Shown here piece by piece: positions 16,882 through 24,633 of a stretch of DNA of 25,304 bases. The position numbers and the translations under genes were made by a program. The stretch's first letter is position 1. The number at the start of each line of letters is the position of its first letter. The notes under the pieces are model-generated. The model searched no databases, was not told where the DNA came from, and saw only the letters and a program-made list of their open reading frames with translations. Where the stretch lies: IMG/VR virus record IMGVR_UViG_3300029319_000461, positions 1-25,304 of that record. One strand, 5' to 3'. The stretch comes from a virus.

Positions 16882-19800
16882 TCTCTTGCCCTAACGCTGA
16901 TCTAAGATCTTTTACTACTTGAAACTCTGATTGAGCTTTATTCTTGCTAATTGTATGCCTAAAACCTAAAATTCTATACATGCCGCTGAAGAAATCAGCC
17001 GTTGATCTGTCTAACTCAGACTTAAATTTAATCTTTGGTGTGCTTTTCAGATAGACTATAGCTGGTTTTAGGATATGACTAGTGGTTGATATATTATACA
17101 TAGGCAAACAGGTGATATTCCCTTTAAATTGATTCTCAAATAGGTTTCTAAATAAAGCAACCATAGAAACTATGTCAGAAGAAAAGTTTTGTCGGCCCTT
17201 TCGTTTTAACCCCACGGTTTCAGTAAGTAAGATATCCGTTAGATCGTTAGAAAGTTGCGTAATGTTAATTTTATCGCCAAAATCAAAGCCTGCATCAAAC
17301 GCTGCCTTTCCCGCTGCGCCTCCCATTGATTGTAAATTGCTTAAAGTTGTGTAAAGACCAGCAAAAACCTCGTCAGAGGACATTTTTCCACCCAAAGGGT
17401 TATTTGCTCCACCTAGTGTAACATACCTTAAAGCCATATTATAATAGATTTGATCTAAAGTGCCAAAAAATTGGTTAAAAATAAAATTATCAGCATCAAA
17501 GTTATAAGAAATAACATTCCCTTGACGAGCATTACCTATTAAAAAGGGAACATTCTGCTCATAAAGTCTATCTAAAGCAGATTTGTTAACGTCCTTTGCT
17601 AAAAATGCAAATGCGTCTGGTAAAGAACCTTGTACAAGCCTTTCTTTTGCTAAATCATAATCATGGAAATACCCTAAAGGCGTGTGATCTAATTCCCCAT
17701 ATATACTTCTTTGTATTTTTCTAAAATAAGTGCTCTCTAAATCCATTAGATACTCAGTAACATCTCCAGTACCTATGCCACTTTTTGCTTCATCTAGCCT
17801 TGCGTTTCGTTCTTTAATATAAGCAACATGTGTTTTGTAATCCCCTCTGTTTGGTTCGACAATCCCTAATTCTCCAGGCTCAAAAAAGCTTTTTGCAATA
17901 TCTCCTTGAATCCTGTTCCAGAAAGGATCTAAGAAATAGTTTGGAAATGATGCAAGAGTTTTCTTTGGGATGGGCACTCCTCGGGTAAAAGAATAGGCAC
18001 TGCTTCTCGACTCTTCAACATACTTATTGAATGGGTATATTTCTCCATAAAGATAATCTCTTATGAGGGATTCTTCACCAAAAACAAAAAAAGCATCATC
18101 GGAGATAATAGGGGGCTTGCCGTCAGAGACTCCCCTATCTCTTTCACAGTTTTCAACGTATCCAGCAAATGTTCCGCTACCGAACTTGGACTTTATAGTC
18201 TCTGTGATATCAACATTTGCTTCCCAAAAAGAAGTGATAGAAAAAGTTTGATCTACCACATGCTTATTGAGCATTTTTTGTATTCCCTCTGTAAAATGTC
18301 CAATATAATCGGCGGCTGTTCGCCTAACGCCTGTTTCTTGCTCTATAGCCTCGATGGGAAGTTCTAAGTTGAGTACGGCATCTGCTTCATTATATTCATT
18401 TTGACGAGTTGCAGCGGGACTAAAAGGATCTTTGATCGGTATGGCTGTCCAGTCTACTGACTGTGTTTTAGTTCTAAATTTTTCTCTATCAACGTCCAAA
18501 CTAGGGCCACCCTCTAAATCACCTACAACAAATCCGCCTCCTGCTGTAACTGGATTTAATTCGACGGGAAGGTCCCCAGTAATCTCATAAAGTCCAGTTT
18601 CAACATAAGCCGAACCTGAAACACCCGTTTGTCTTTCTTTTGAGAATCTAACTAATTCTGGATTAACCGAGTTTGAGCTAGGCTTGGTAGCTTGATTACC
18701 CAATAAACCTAAAATTGACAAAAATCTGACTAGTAGATCAATATGTGCAGCAGGCTCTACCTTCTTCCCTTTTGAGTCTATCCCATGAAATAAAAACTGA
18801 TTAACTAAAAATACAGCCTTTGCTACTTTTTCTACTCTATCTTTTTTTGTTTTTGTATCATCAATATCAAAAAAGGATGTTGAACCTCGTGTAGCATCAA
18901 CGAATAGGCTGTAATTATCACTAATACTGTTGCCGCCTAGATCTATTTTTGATAAATATTTCTCCCAAGCTTCCTGCCCGATCACATTCATCATGACTGG
19001 TGATAATAAATAGTCTAAGTTAGGTAGAACCACTAAATGATTTTTTATACCTAAGTTATAAAGATATGACGATATAAGTTTTACTACATTGTCGTGAAAG
19101 GAGGGGGTGAACCCTGTGAAAGGTAAGACATGTGACTTAATAGTTCCTCCTTTAATAAACCTACCTCCAATGACAGGTTCGTCCGTACTAATAACCTCAG
19201 TCTGGCCTGGGCCTAAATCAGTTACAGATTGAGAGCTACTAACCAGAGCCAGCTTTCTAGCCTCAAAATCATACGCAAGTATAGGTAGGGATATCTTTTT
19301 AAAATTTACTGTCTCTGCTGCTCCTGATTCATCCGACTCATCAAACTGGCGTTTTACATGGTCTGTCGCAAAGTGATAAATAACCTCTTCCTTTTTGCCA
19401 TTGTTGTTGTATTCTATTCTACCCAAGATAGTTTGAAGGGGGCCACACCAGTATTTTAAATCATCACCAATACCGTAAGATATGTAAACTCTTTGACCAT
19501 GAACATTTCTCTTGATCTCATTTAATAAGCTGTTGGCCTTCACTGTGTCTACACCCAGTTTCGTTGCTTTGGTAGCACTAAAAACATCTCTTGCTAAATC
19601 TTCAAAAGCTTCCTCCAATGTCTCTTTTGATGCAATAAACTCTCCACCCAATCGCTCTAATGCTAACTTCTTTAGCTTTATATCTGAAACTCTCTCCCCT
19701 AAAAATAAAAAGAATAACCTCTTTAAAACCTCAAGCCCTGGCTCTGCTGTTTTTATTTTTATGAGGTTGTCTGCTCCTCTACCCTGTGCGGTTCCAAAAT

Positions 19801-20038
19801 TAAACTCGTGTGTCAAATCAACTATGTTAGCTTGGACTTCATCTACTGAATTAAATCCTGTTCCTATGAAAACACTGTTAGGATCATCGAAGTTCTCATC
19901 AGTGAAAGTTTTATAGCTTTTAGCGGACGCAAATCTATTTGCCGTCTTCTTGCTTGTAGTTATAAAAATATTGTACGAGCCAACTCTAAGGTCAGTTACG
20001 TTTTCAACTCTTAGTGATTTTCTTTTTCTTTTAGCCAT
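16874..20038 (-). CDS. Large baseplate hub candidate (gp27-like by position and C-terminus)
   Basis: A 1054-residue protein encoded just before the spike. The N-terminus is strongly basic (K-R-K-R-K) and then becomes mixed alpha/beta. The clearest clue is the C-terminus: K-I-K-F-K-S-E-L-D, then S-G-M-Y-R-I-L-G-F-R-H-T-I-S, then S-E-F-Q-V-V. This resembles the last beta domain of phage hub proteins (gpD/gp27 type), which commonly ends in a G-x-Y-x-I ... H-x-I ... F-x-L pattern. No protease, lysozyme or glycosidase motif was recognised. It is far longer than T4 gp27 (about 390 residues), so it may contain extra domains. Its ATG overlaps the preceding stop (TAATG), and it overlaps the 62-residue gene by 8 bases. 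The hub role is inferred; the sequence is otherwise unassigned. Confidence 0.55.
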   Translation of the reverse strand: MAKRKRKSLRVENVTDLRVGSYNIFITTSKKTANRFASAKSYKTFTDENFDDPNSVFIGTGFNSVDEVQANIVDLTHEFNFGTAQGRGADNLIKIKTAEPGLEVLKRLFFLFLGERVSDIKLKKLALERLGGEFIASKETLEEAFEDLARDVFSATKATKLGVDTVKANSLLNEIKRNVHGQRVYISYGIGDDLKYWCGPLQTILGRIEYNNNGKKEEVIYHFATDHVKRQFDESDESGAAETVNFKKISLPILAYDFEARKLALVSSSQSVTDLGPGQTEVISTDEPVIGGRFIKGGTIKSHVLPFTGFTPSFHDNVVKLISSYLYNLGIKNHLVVLPNLDYLLSPVMMNVIGQEAWEKYLSKIDLGGNSISDNYSLFVDATRGSTSFFDIDDTKTKKDRVEKVAKAVFLVNQFLFHGIDSKGKKVEPAAHIDLLVRFLSILGLLGNQATKPSSNSVNPELVRFSKERQTGVSGSAYVETGLYEITGDLPVELNPVTAGGGFVVGDLEGGPSLDVDREKFRTKTQSVDWTAIPIKDPFSPAATRQNEYNEADAVLNLELPIEAIEQETGVRRTAADYIGHFTEGIQKMLNKHVVDQTFSITSFWEANVDITETIKSKFGSGTFAGYVENCERDRGVSDGKPPIISDDAFFVFGEESLIRDYLYGEIYPFNKYVEESRSSAYSFTRGVPIPKKTLASFPNYFLDPFWNRIQGDIAKSFFEPGELGIVEPNRGDYKTHVAYIKERNARLDEAKSGIGTGDVTEYLMDLESTYFRKIQRSIYGELDHTPLGYFHDYDLAKERLVQGSLPDAFAFLAKDVNKSALDRLYEQNVPFLIGNARQGNVISYNFDADNFIFNQFFGTLDQIYYNMALRYVTLGGANNPLGGKMSSDEVFAGLYTTLSNLQSMGGAAGKAAFDAGFDFGDKINITQLSNDLTDILLTETVGLKRKGRQNFSSDIVSMVALFRNLFENQFKGNITCLPMYNISTTSHILKPAIVYLKSTPKIKFKSELDRSTADFFSGMYRILGFRHTISKNKAQSEFQVVKDLRSALGQEND

Positions 20039-20352
20039 TACAATAATTCAGGAATTAAAATCTTATCTCCTGGATTTAAATCTTCAAACGGATCTGTAAA
20101 AGAATTATACTGCATGGGATACCACCAATACCCTGGTGTTTCATAGAAAATGTTAGAAATGGTGTCAGGTCTGTTGGCGCAGTAAGGTGGTACACGACCT
20201 TCTTTACTGGGCACAGCGTTGAGAGATATCAAAAAATCATCATACGAGGATCCTACAGACGTAGAAACTAATTTTCCTTTATGTGATTGAAAGAAAACGC
20301 CATACGAATATCTACTATAACTTTTTTTATCCTTGTTGTCCTTAATTTCCAT
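20038..20352 (-). CDS. gp53: gp53/LysM-like baseplate wedge protein
   Basis: About 104 residues when started at the ATG at 20352. A longer frame begins with TTG at 20367, but the ATG has GAGGA five bases upstream and only an 11-base overlap with the previous gene, so I prefer it. The second half carries a LysM-like layout typical of T4 gp53-family wedge proteins: R-P-D-T-I-S-N-I, an aromatic stretch (G-Y-W-W-Y-P-M), then D-P-F-E-D-L-N-P-G-D-K-I-L-I-P. In this family the module glues wedge to hub rather than binding peptidoglycan. The N-terminal ~50 residues (Y-S-R-Y-S-Y-G-V-F-F) are of unknown role. The stop overlaps the next ATG (TAATG). Confidence 0.68.
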   Translation of the reverse strand: MEIKDNKDKKSYSRYSYGVFFQSHKGKLVSTSVGSSYDDFLISLNAVPSKEGRVPPYCANRPDTISNIFYETPGYWWYPMQYNSFTDPFEDLNPGDKILIPELL

Positions 20353-21313
20353 AGTAATCCTCGTCAAATACAGTTTTCTTAAAAGCTTGTCTATCTGCTT
20401 CCTGAGCTAAAATATCATCCCATCCCTGTAACATATCAGTGTGCTTTACCGCCGTCTGTAATTCACTATTTGCATCATATGTTCTTTGTATTTCTAATAA
20501 CGATAAACTAACTTTAATTCTATTAGGCAACAGTGACACTATATCATACCCCGCTGACTCATCTACATCTATGGCATAGTTTTCTGCTATTGTTGCAATT
20601 CCGTCAAATAAAACACCATGATACAATCTAAGGATTGGTGGACCTAAAGTAGGATTTGTCCTAGCGGTTAAGGTTGTTGATCGAACTAAGTTAATCCAAA
20701 ACAAAATAATTTCGAGAGCTTGCCCAAATATGTGAGGCTTATCATACGCCTGTAAATCAGTGGTCAAATCCATCTCAGGGGTAAAATACGTTGCTTCGTT
20801 TGCCGCAAGACCTGCTAGATTTGAAGCGCCAACCTGAGTAAATACACCAGACATCTGCTTCGCATGGTCCGCTACGTTGTCTGGGTCTAAACCAGCATTT
20901 ATCTTTTTTAAGAACTCTTTTCTTTTTTCTTTATAAGTTGTTGTTAAAATATGATTTTCGTTTCTTTCAGATTTCTTATTAAAGAAATCCATTTGTTGTT
21001 CTTGTGTTGTTTTCTGCCTAGCAAAGCTTCCCTGAAACAACTCATTGGTAGCCATATAAACAACATGAGGTAGTGTAATAAAGAATTCTACATTTAATGA
21101 CCTAGATTTTGCACCAGTGTAGCCAAAAAAGTTACTAGACCTGCCTAAGACATCATATTTTATTAAGTTAGAAGATTTCTTTTCTGATATTCTAGGGTTT
21201 TCAAAGAAAGGACATACTCTATCCCCGTAGTTTTGCCCTGGAAATTCAAAAACTAATTTTGATCTTTCCTGAAGTAAGTTGTCTACTTTAGATGCTGTTC
21301 CAAATAATGCCAT
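20342..21313 (-). CDS. Tail tube initiator or baseplate adaptor candidate
   Basis: A 323-residue protein between the tape measure and the gp53-like gene. The N-terminal 80 residues run L-V-F-E-F-P-G-Q-N-Y, then P-R-I-S-E-K-K-S-S-N, then G-R-S-S-N-F-F-G-Y-T-G, then R-S-L-N-V-E-F-F-I. This recalls the beta domain that precedes LysM modules in contractile-injection baseplate adaptors, and also tail tube cap proteins (T4 gp48/gp54). A charged helical stretch follows (K-K-S-E-R-N-E-N), and the last 100 residues include strands such as R-I-K-V-S-L-S-L. Together with the small LysM-like protein encoded next, it may be the split form of one adaptor. AGAGG lies 11 bases upstream of its ATG. Structural role likely; exact identity unsure. 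Confidence 0.5.
   Translation of the reverse strand: MALFGTASKVDNLLQERSKLVFEFPGQNYGDRVCPFFENPRISEKKSSNLIKYDVLGRSSNFFGYTGAKSRSLNVEFFITLPHVVYMATNELFQGSFARQKTTQEQQMDFFNKKSERNENHILTTTYKEKRKEFLKKINAGLDPDNVADHAKQMSGVFTQVGASNLAGLAANEATYFTPEMDLTTDLQAYDKPHIFGQALEIILFWINLVRSTTLTARTNPTLGPPILRLYHGVLFDGIATIAENYAIDVDESAGYDIVSLLPNRIKVSLSLLEIQRTYDANSELQTAVKHTDMLQGWDDILAQEADRQAFKKTVFDEDYYGN
20358..20362 (-). promoter_or_regulatory. Ribosome binding site that decides the gp53-like start
   Basis: GAGGA on the minus strand, five bases before the ATG at 20352 and inside the end of the upstream gene. It favours this ATG over the in-frame TTG at 20367, which lies upstream of the site. Confidence 0.55.
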
Positions 21314-21327
21314 AATTTATACTACCT

Positions 21328-22935
21328 CTAATCAGGGGATCCTCTAACCACTGAAGGTTCGGGTGCTGCGTCTTCAACCGCTTCGGTTGTTCCGTCTATG
21401 GCCTCAACTACTCTTTCAGTGAAGTTCGCCATCGAAAGACCTAATGCAGATTCTCCCATCTCAATCCTGCGAATCTGACTGTTAATTAAATCGGCAGTGA
21501 GTGCTTCAAAATTTGATCTAGCCAAGTCTTGACGTTGAACCTGAGCTAATTCGGCTTTTGCTCTGTCTGATTCTGCTTCAGCCAGCTTTTCTGTACTGTC
21601 TGACAACGTAGACAGTAGCGGAACAATTGCGATTGCGGCCCCTAGAGCTAACCCAAGAGGGCCAAACACTGACAAAGCACCGCCAGCTTTTCCTATCGCG
21701 CCCTTAAGTTGCGCCACTGTATTTGCTCTAATAGCCGCTGTGAGCCCTTGAAGTTCTATGGCAAGTTGAATTTCGAGAATCCTTCTTCTTAACTCAGCCG
21801 CTTGCTCAAAAGCAAATCTAGCCACTTGAAATGTTTTCAAGCCCACCATAAAACTAAAGAATGTCTTTAAAATATTTTTTATAGGAAATAACTCATTGAG
21901 ACCTCCAATCAATTGTCCTGATATCTTTAAGAACGTAGTAGCAAAACCCGCTATCTCCACAGCAACTGGAAGTAAAGTGGTTTCTAGAGTAGTTCTAAAA
22001 TCTGAGAATATCTTGTCTGCGGCGTCTATAGGAGTTCTTCTTTGTCCCTGCTCTAAGCCTCGTGCTAATTGTTCTCCTAGAACACCAACAGAGCCAATAA
22101 TTCCCATTCTGACTCGGGTTTCAATTAATCCACCACCTCGTAAATCACCAAACTGTGCTACGCCTGCGGAAGTTCTTCTAATCAGATCCTCTAATTGTGA
22201 TGGCGTTAGTTGTCCTGCTAATAATCTATCAACATCATTTAAAATGCCTAAGTTAGCCAGCGTTCCAATATCTGCTGCAACTAAAGCATCGACAAATTTG
22301 CCTATCTGATCACCGAATGCAGGGAATCTTGCTGTGAGGCCCGTTATAGCGCCCCCTGCTGCACCCAAACCTCCAGTTAAGGCTAGGACATCTAACGATT
22401 CTCCCAGTTGATTTAGGCCCGAAATTAGCTGTTCTGTAGATACGTTGAAACTTAATCCTAACTTATTAAGATTACTGTTCAGAGTGTTTGTGGCAGCTTG
22501 CGTTAGGGTTCCTTGTACGATTAGTTTTTTGTTTATATTTACCAGAGCAGCAATGTTCTGGTTTGTTATTTGCATCCTGTTGGCTAGATTAAGGGTAGAT
22601 TTCCCCACATTCGTAAGACCCTCTTGTTCAAACGCAAATAAAGACTCTAAAGATCGTGTGAGACCTCCAGGAAGCCCCTCCATAGTATCCCCCACACCCC
22701 GCAGAACATCCGAGAAGTTTTTATTGAAGGCTAGGAAGTTCTTTTGTTGGTTAATCGCTACAGTGGCGAAATCTCTGAATACTGTGGTTAGCTGAAGAAT
22801 AGGGAATCTCAAGGCTGGAATTGCTTCTGTCAACCCACCCAGAGACTTTTCAATCCTTCTTACTGCGAAGAATAATGGATCGTATGCCTCTTCAAGAGTT
22901 GCTGCACCAAATTGTTGATATGGGTTTCTAGCCAT
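21328..22935 (-). CDS. Tape-measure-like tail protein
   Basis: A 535-residue, mostly helical protein. It is rich in Leu, Ala, Asn and Gln, with few strands and heptad-like segments (L-N-L-A-N-R-M-Q-I, L-N-S-N-L-N-K-L). Hydrophobic segments lie near 330-375 and 424-445 (G-L-A-L-G-A-A-I-A-I-V-P-L-L), as in tape-measure proteins, which are extruded during infection and may insert into the membrane. The C-terminus is acidic. It is close in length to T4 gp29 (about 590), and at roughly 0.15 nm per residue it predicts a tail near 80 nm. Its ATG overlaps the upstream gene by 8 bases. No peptidase or muralytic motif was seen. Assignment rests on composition and position, not on a signature motif. Confidence 0.68.
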   Translation of the reverse strand: MARNPYQQFGAATLEEAYDPLFFAVRRIEKSLGGLTEAIPALRFPILQLTTVFRDFATVAINQQKNFLAFNKNFSDVLRGVGDTMEGLPGGLTRSLESLFAFEQEGLTNVGKSTLNLANRMQITNQNIAALVNINKKLIVQGTLTQAATNTLNSNLNKLGLSFNVSTEQLISGLNQLGESLDVLALTGGLGAAGGAITGLTARFPAFGDQIGKFVDALVAADIGTLANLGILNDVDRLLAGQLTPSQLEDLIRRTSAGVAQFGDLRGGGLIETRVRMGIIGSVGVLGEQLARGLEQGQRRTPIDAADKIFSDFRTTLETTLLPVAVEIAGFATTFLKISGQLIGGLNELFPIKNILKTFFSFMVGLKTFQVARFAFEQAAELRRRILEIQLAIELQGLTAAIRANTVAQLKGAIGKAGGALSVFGPLGLALGAAIAIVPLLSTLSDSTEKLAEAESDRAKAELAQVQRQDLARSNFEALTADLINSQIRRIEMGESALGLSMANFTERVVEAIDGTTEAVEDAAPEPSVVRGSPD

Positions 22936-23542
22936 CTAAGTTTAGCTTATATATGCTTTGCATTCCTGTGTTAAGTCTGAATGTCCTAAACTCTGTAGTT
23001 GGGAAAAGAGCAGTCATTCCTTCTTTGGAGACACCTGCATCATTTCTTAAATCTCTATTAGCTTTGGGGTTGCTCAGACTCTGGTATTTTCTTTCTCTTC
23101 TCTTAGCCTCTGCGCTGTGTAGCACATTCACAACAGAGGCTAAAGTATTTAGGTCTGTCCCACTATCTATCAAAAAACAACTCATAAGATCGTTCTTTGT
23201 ATTAACATTACCATACACACCATTACCGTATTTCGTTCCCACGATCAACGCAAAATAAGCTTTTTTTACAAGTTTTAGTGATGTATACTCAAACACTACT
23301 AAGTTACCTGCGGTTAGCGTGCTGTAGCTTCTGGCAACATCTTCAGAGTATAACTTAACTAAATCCTCAACTCTCTCTGCAACAGGAATATTCATATCCC
23401 TACTTTGCTTCCTAAAAGTTTCCCAAGATCCATCAATAACTCCTTCAGACTCCCTAATCTCATAGTATCTCTGGAGAAAGGTCGATATGGCTCCTTTGAT
23501 GTCAAAAAAATCTCTAAATTGTTGTGTCAGAAATTCAAACAT
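22928..23542 (-). CDS. Unrecognised protein opening the tail operon
   Basis: A 204-residue protein I cannot assign. The N-terminal 80 residues look helical and charged (F-F-D-I-K-G-A-I-S-T-F-L-Q-R-Y-Y-E-I-R). A compact alpha/beta middle follows (L-V-V-F-E-Y-T, A-Y-F-A-L-I-V-G-T-K, then L-M-S-C-F-L-I-D). After a basic linker (K-R-R-E-R-K-Y) the protein ends in T-E-F-R-T-F-R-L-N-T and I-Y-K-L-N-L-D-G. No signal peptide or transmembrane segment was seen. Being first in the operon and overlapping the tape measure by 8 bases, it could be a tail assembly chaperone or a hub component in the role of T4 gp26/gp28, but nothing in the sequence proves it. Confidence 0.6.
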   Translation of the reverse strand: MFEFLTQQFRDFFDIKGAISTFLQRYYEIRESEGVIDGSWETFRKQSRDMNIPVAERVEDLVKLYSEDVARSYSTLTAGNLVVFEYTSLKLVKKAYFALIVGTKYGNGVYGNVNTKNDLMSCFLIDSGTDLNTLASVVNVLHSAEAKRRERKYQSLSNPKANRDLRNDAGVSKEGMTALFPTTEFRTFRLNTGMQSIYKLNLDG

Positions 23543-23569
23543 GCGTATATTATATAGAAAATATTAAAT
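23543..23569. promoter_or_regulatory. Candidate divergent promoter region, 27 bases
   Basis: The only true gap between divergent genes in the window. It is almost entirely A/T and must hold the leader, and probably the promoter, of the leftward tail operon and the rightward small gene. On the minus strand it contains CTATATAAT just before the tail-operon ATG, loosely like a T4-type late promoter (TATAAATA), but not an exact match. No Shine-Dalgarno is visible for either gene. Confidence 0.35.
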
Positions 23570-23863
23570 ATGTATAGTAATAGTGATATAGAGCTTATTG
23601 ATTTTATTGATTTAATCAATACTACATTAAGCAATGAGTTTATAGAGAAATGGAAATACAGGTTTAGTACTAAATTTATTAAACACTTTCAAATAAAAGT
23701 ACTAAATTCATTAACTAAAAGAAAAGTACTTAAAGTAGAAACTTTATATAATTATTTAACTAAAAAATGTAAATACTCTCCTGAACAAGTCGATAACTTC
23801 TTTAACGCTATAGACATAAGTATTTACTCTCCCTTGATTCAAGGGCCATTTAGGGACTACTAG
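23570..23863 (+). CDS. Small AT-rich protein of unknown function
   Basis: A 97-residue, lysine-, asparagine- and isoleucine-rich protein, predicted mostly helical, and not recognised. The pattern K-V-L-N-S-L-T-K-R-K-V-L-K followed by L-Y-N-Y-L-T-K-K and V-D-N-F-F-N-A-I could be a compact helical or winged-helix-like fold, so a regulator is possible. A late-transcription coactivator (T4 gp33 type) was considered, but I see no convincing match. By hand count the gene is about 26% G+C, well below the roughly 40% of its neighbours. It reads divergently from the tail operon, and its TAG is part of a CTAG that also supplies the stop of the nuclease on the other strand. Full length with a fitted position makes it likely real. 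Confidence 0.55.
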   Translation: MYSNSDIELIDFIDLINTTLSNEFIEKWKYRFSTKFIKHFQIKVLNSLTKRKVLKVETLYNYLTKKCKYSPEQVDNFFNAIDISIYSPLIQGPFRDY

Positions 23864-24633
23864 TTTTTCTTCTTTTCTTTAGCTTCAGTGAGTCTTTGCT
23901 CAATTAAGCAAGATTCAGTGAACTCAGGGCAAAGAGACTTGTAAGAGCACCAATTGCAGTATTGGTTCCTGATAGGAACAAGATCAACCTTTTTAGCTTT
24001 TCTTATTTTCCACACATCATCGACAACTGCCTTGACATGAGCATGAATCTGGTTGGTGGTGTACTGCACAGTGACTAAGTTGTCAGTTAGGGGGTAGTAG
24101 TGAGCAGCCGTGATCTTGTTGATCGGCACATCGTACAGCTTATGTACTGCATACACATAACCCTTAAGTTGTGGGTCTTGGTATAGCTCAATCTTACTCT
24201 TCTCTCTTTTAGAAGTTTTGTAATCAATTACCAGATATCCACCTTCCTTACCTTTGATGATTCTATCAATGTAGCCGTTCATTGAAATCCCATCGGCAAC
24301 CTCTAAATCAAAGTGTTGCTCAGGAATGCCCACTTCTGGCAATGAAGCGTTAAAACGTAGGAAGTTCTTTAGGCAGGGAAGAACCTTTGAGTTATAAGAT
24401 TTAGCAAAGGTGTACTTTTCTTTGTTTTCCTCTGCCAGTTTCTCTAGCTCGTCTAAACCCGTAGCCTTAACTCCGTCCTCAAAAATTTGGTGAATATATG
24501 AACCGAAATGCAAGGCATCGGTGTTTGATAAGTCGTAGTCATCAATGCGATCTACATACCTATAGCGGTACTTGAGTTTGCACTGATTGAATGTGTCTCG
24601 TTTCGAATTACTGATTGTATTAATAAAAACCAT
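23860..24633 (-). CDS. RecB/Cas4-like PD-(D/E)XK nuclease with Fe-S cluster cysteines
   Basis: A 257-residue protein of the PDDEXK_1 (RecB/AddB/Cas4-like) group, probably a DNA exonuclease for phage replication, recombination or host DNA breakdown. Catalytic motifs in order: H48 in F-G-S-Y-I-H, D123 in N-G-Y-I-D-R, and D137-x-K139 in V-I-D-Y-K-T-S-K. Downstream are Q152-D-P-Q154-like residues of motif QxxxY type (Y-Q-D-P-Q-L-K-G-Y). Four cysteines (C18 near the N-terminus, C226, C229 and C235 in Y-C-N-W-C and S-L-C-P) are placed as the [4Fe-4S] ligands of Cas4 and AddB. The start is supported by GAGGA six bases upstream, which lies within the primase gene. No cas1/cas2 is present, so a CRISPR adaptation role is not supported. 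Confidence 0.88.
   Translation of the reverse strand: MVFINTISNSKRDTFNQCKLKYRYRYVDRIDDYDLSNTDALHFGSYIHQIFEDGVKATGLDELEKLAEENKEKYTFAKSYNSKVLPCLKNFLRFNASLPEVGIPEQHFDLEVADGISMNGYIDRIIKGKEGGYLVIDYKTSKREKSKIELYQDPQLKGYVYAVHKLYDVPINKITAAHYYPLTDNLVTVQYTTNQIHAHVKAVVDDVWKIRKAKKVDLVPIRNQYCNWCSYKSLCPEFTESCLIEQRLTEAKEKKKN

Noticed and set aside
19512-19916. 134-codon plus-strand open frame
   Set aside because: Antisense to the hub gene, serine- and leucine-rich as expected from reverse reading of a minus-strand gene, and without a ribosome site or family motif. Similar shadows at 21896-22309, 22445-22795, 15240-15563, 16333-16656 and 12574-12885 were dropped for the same reason.
20038-20367. TTG start at 20367 for the gp53-like protein
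   Set aside because: The ATG at 20352 has GAGGA five bases upstream, which itself lies downstream of the TTG.
23860-23870. Rho-independent terminator between the convergent genes
   Set aside because: The stops overlap and no GC-rich hairpin with a T-run is present; the T-rich run after 23862 encodes the lysine-rich end of the nuclease.
23860-24633. CRISPR adaptation module
   Set aside because: Only a Cas4-like nuclease is present, with no cas1, cas2 or repeat array in the window.
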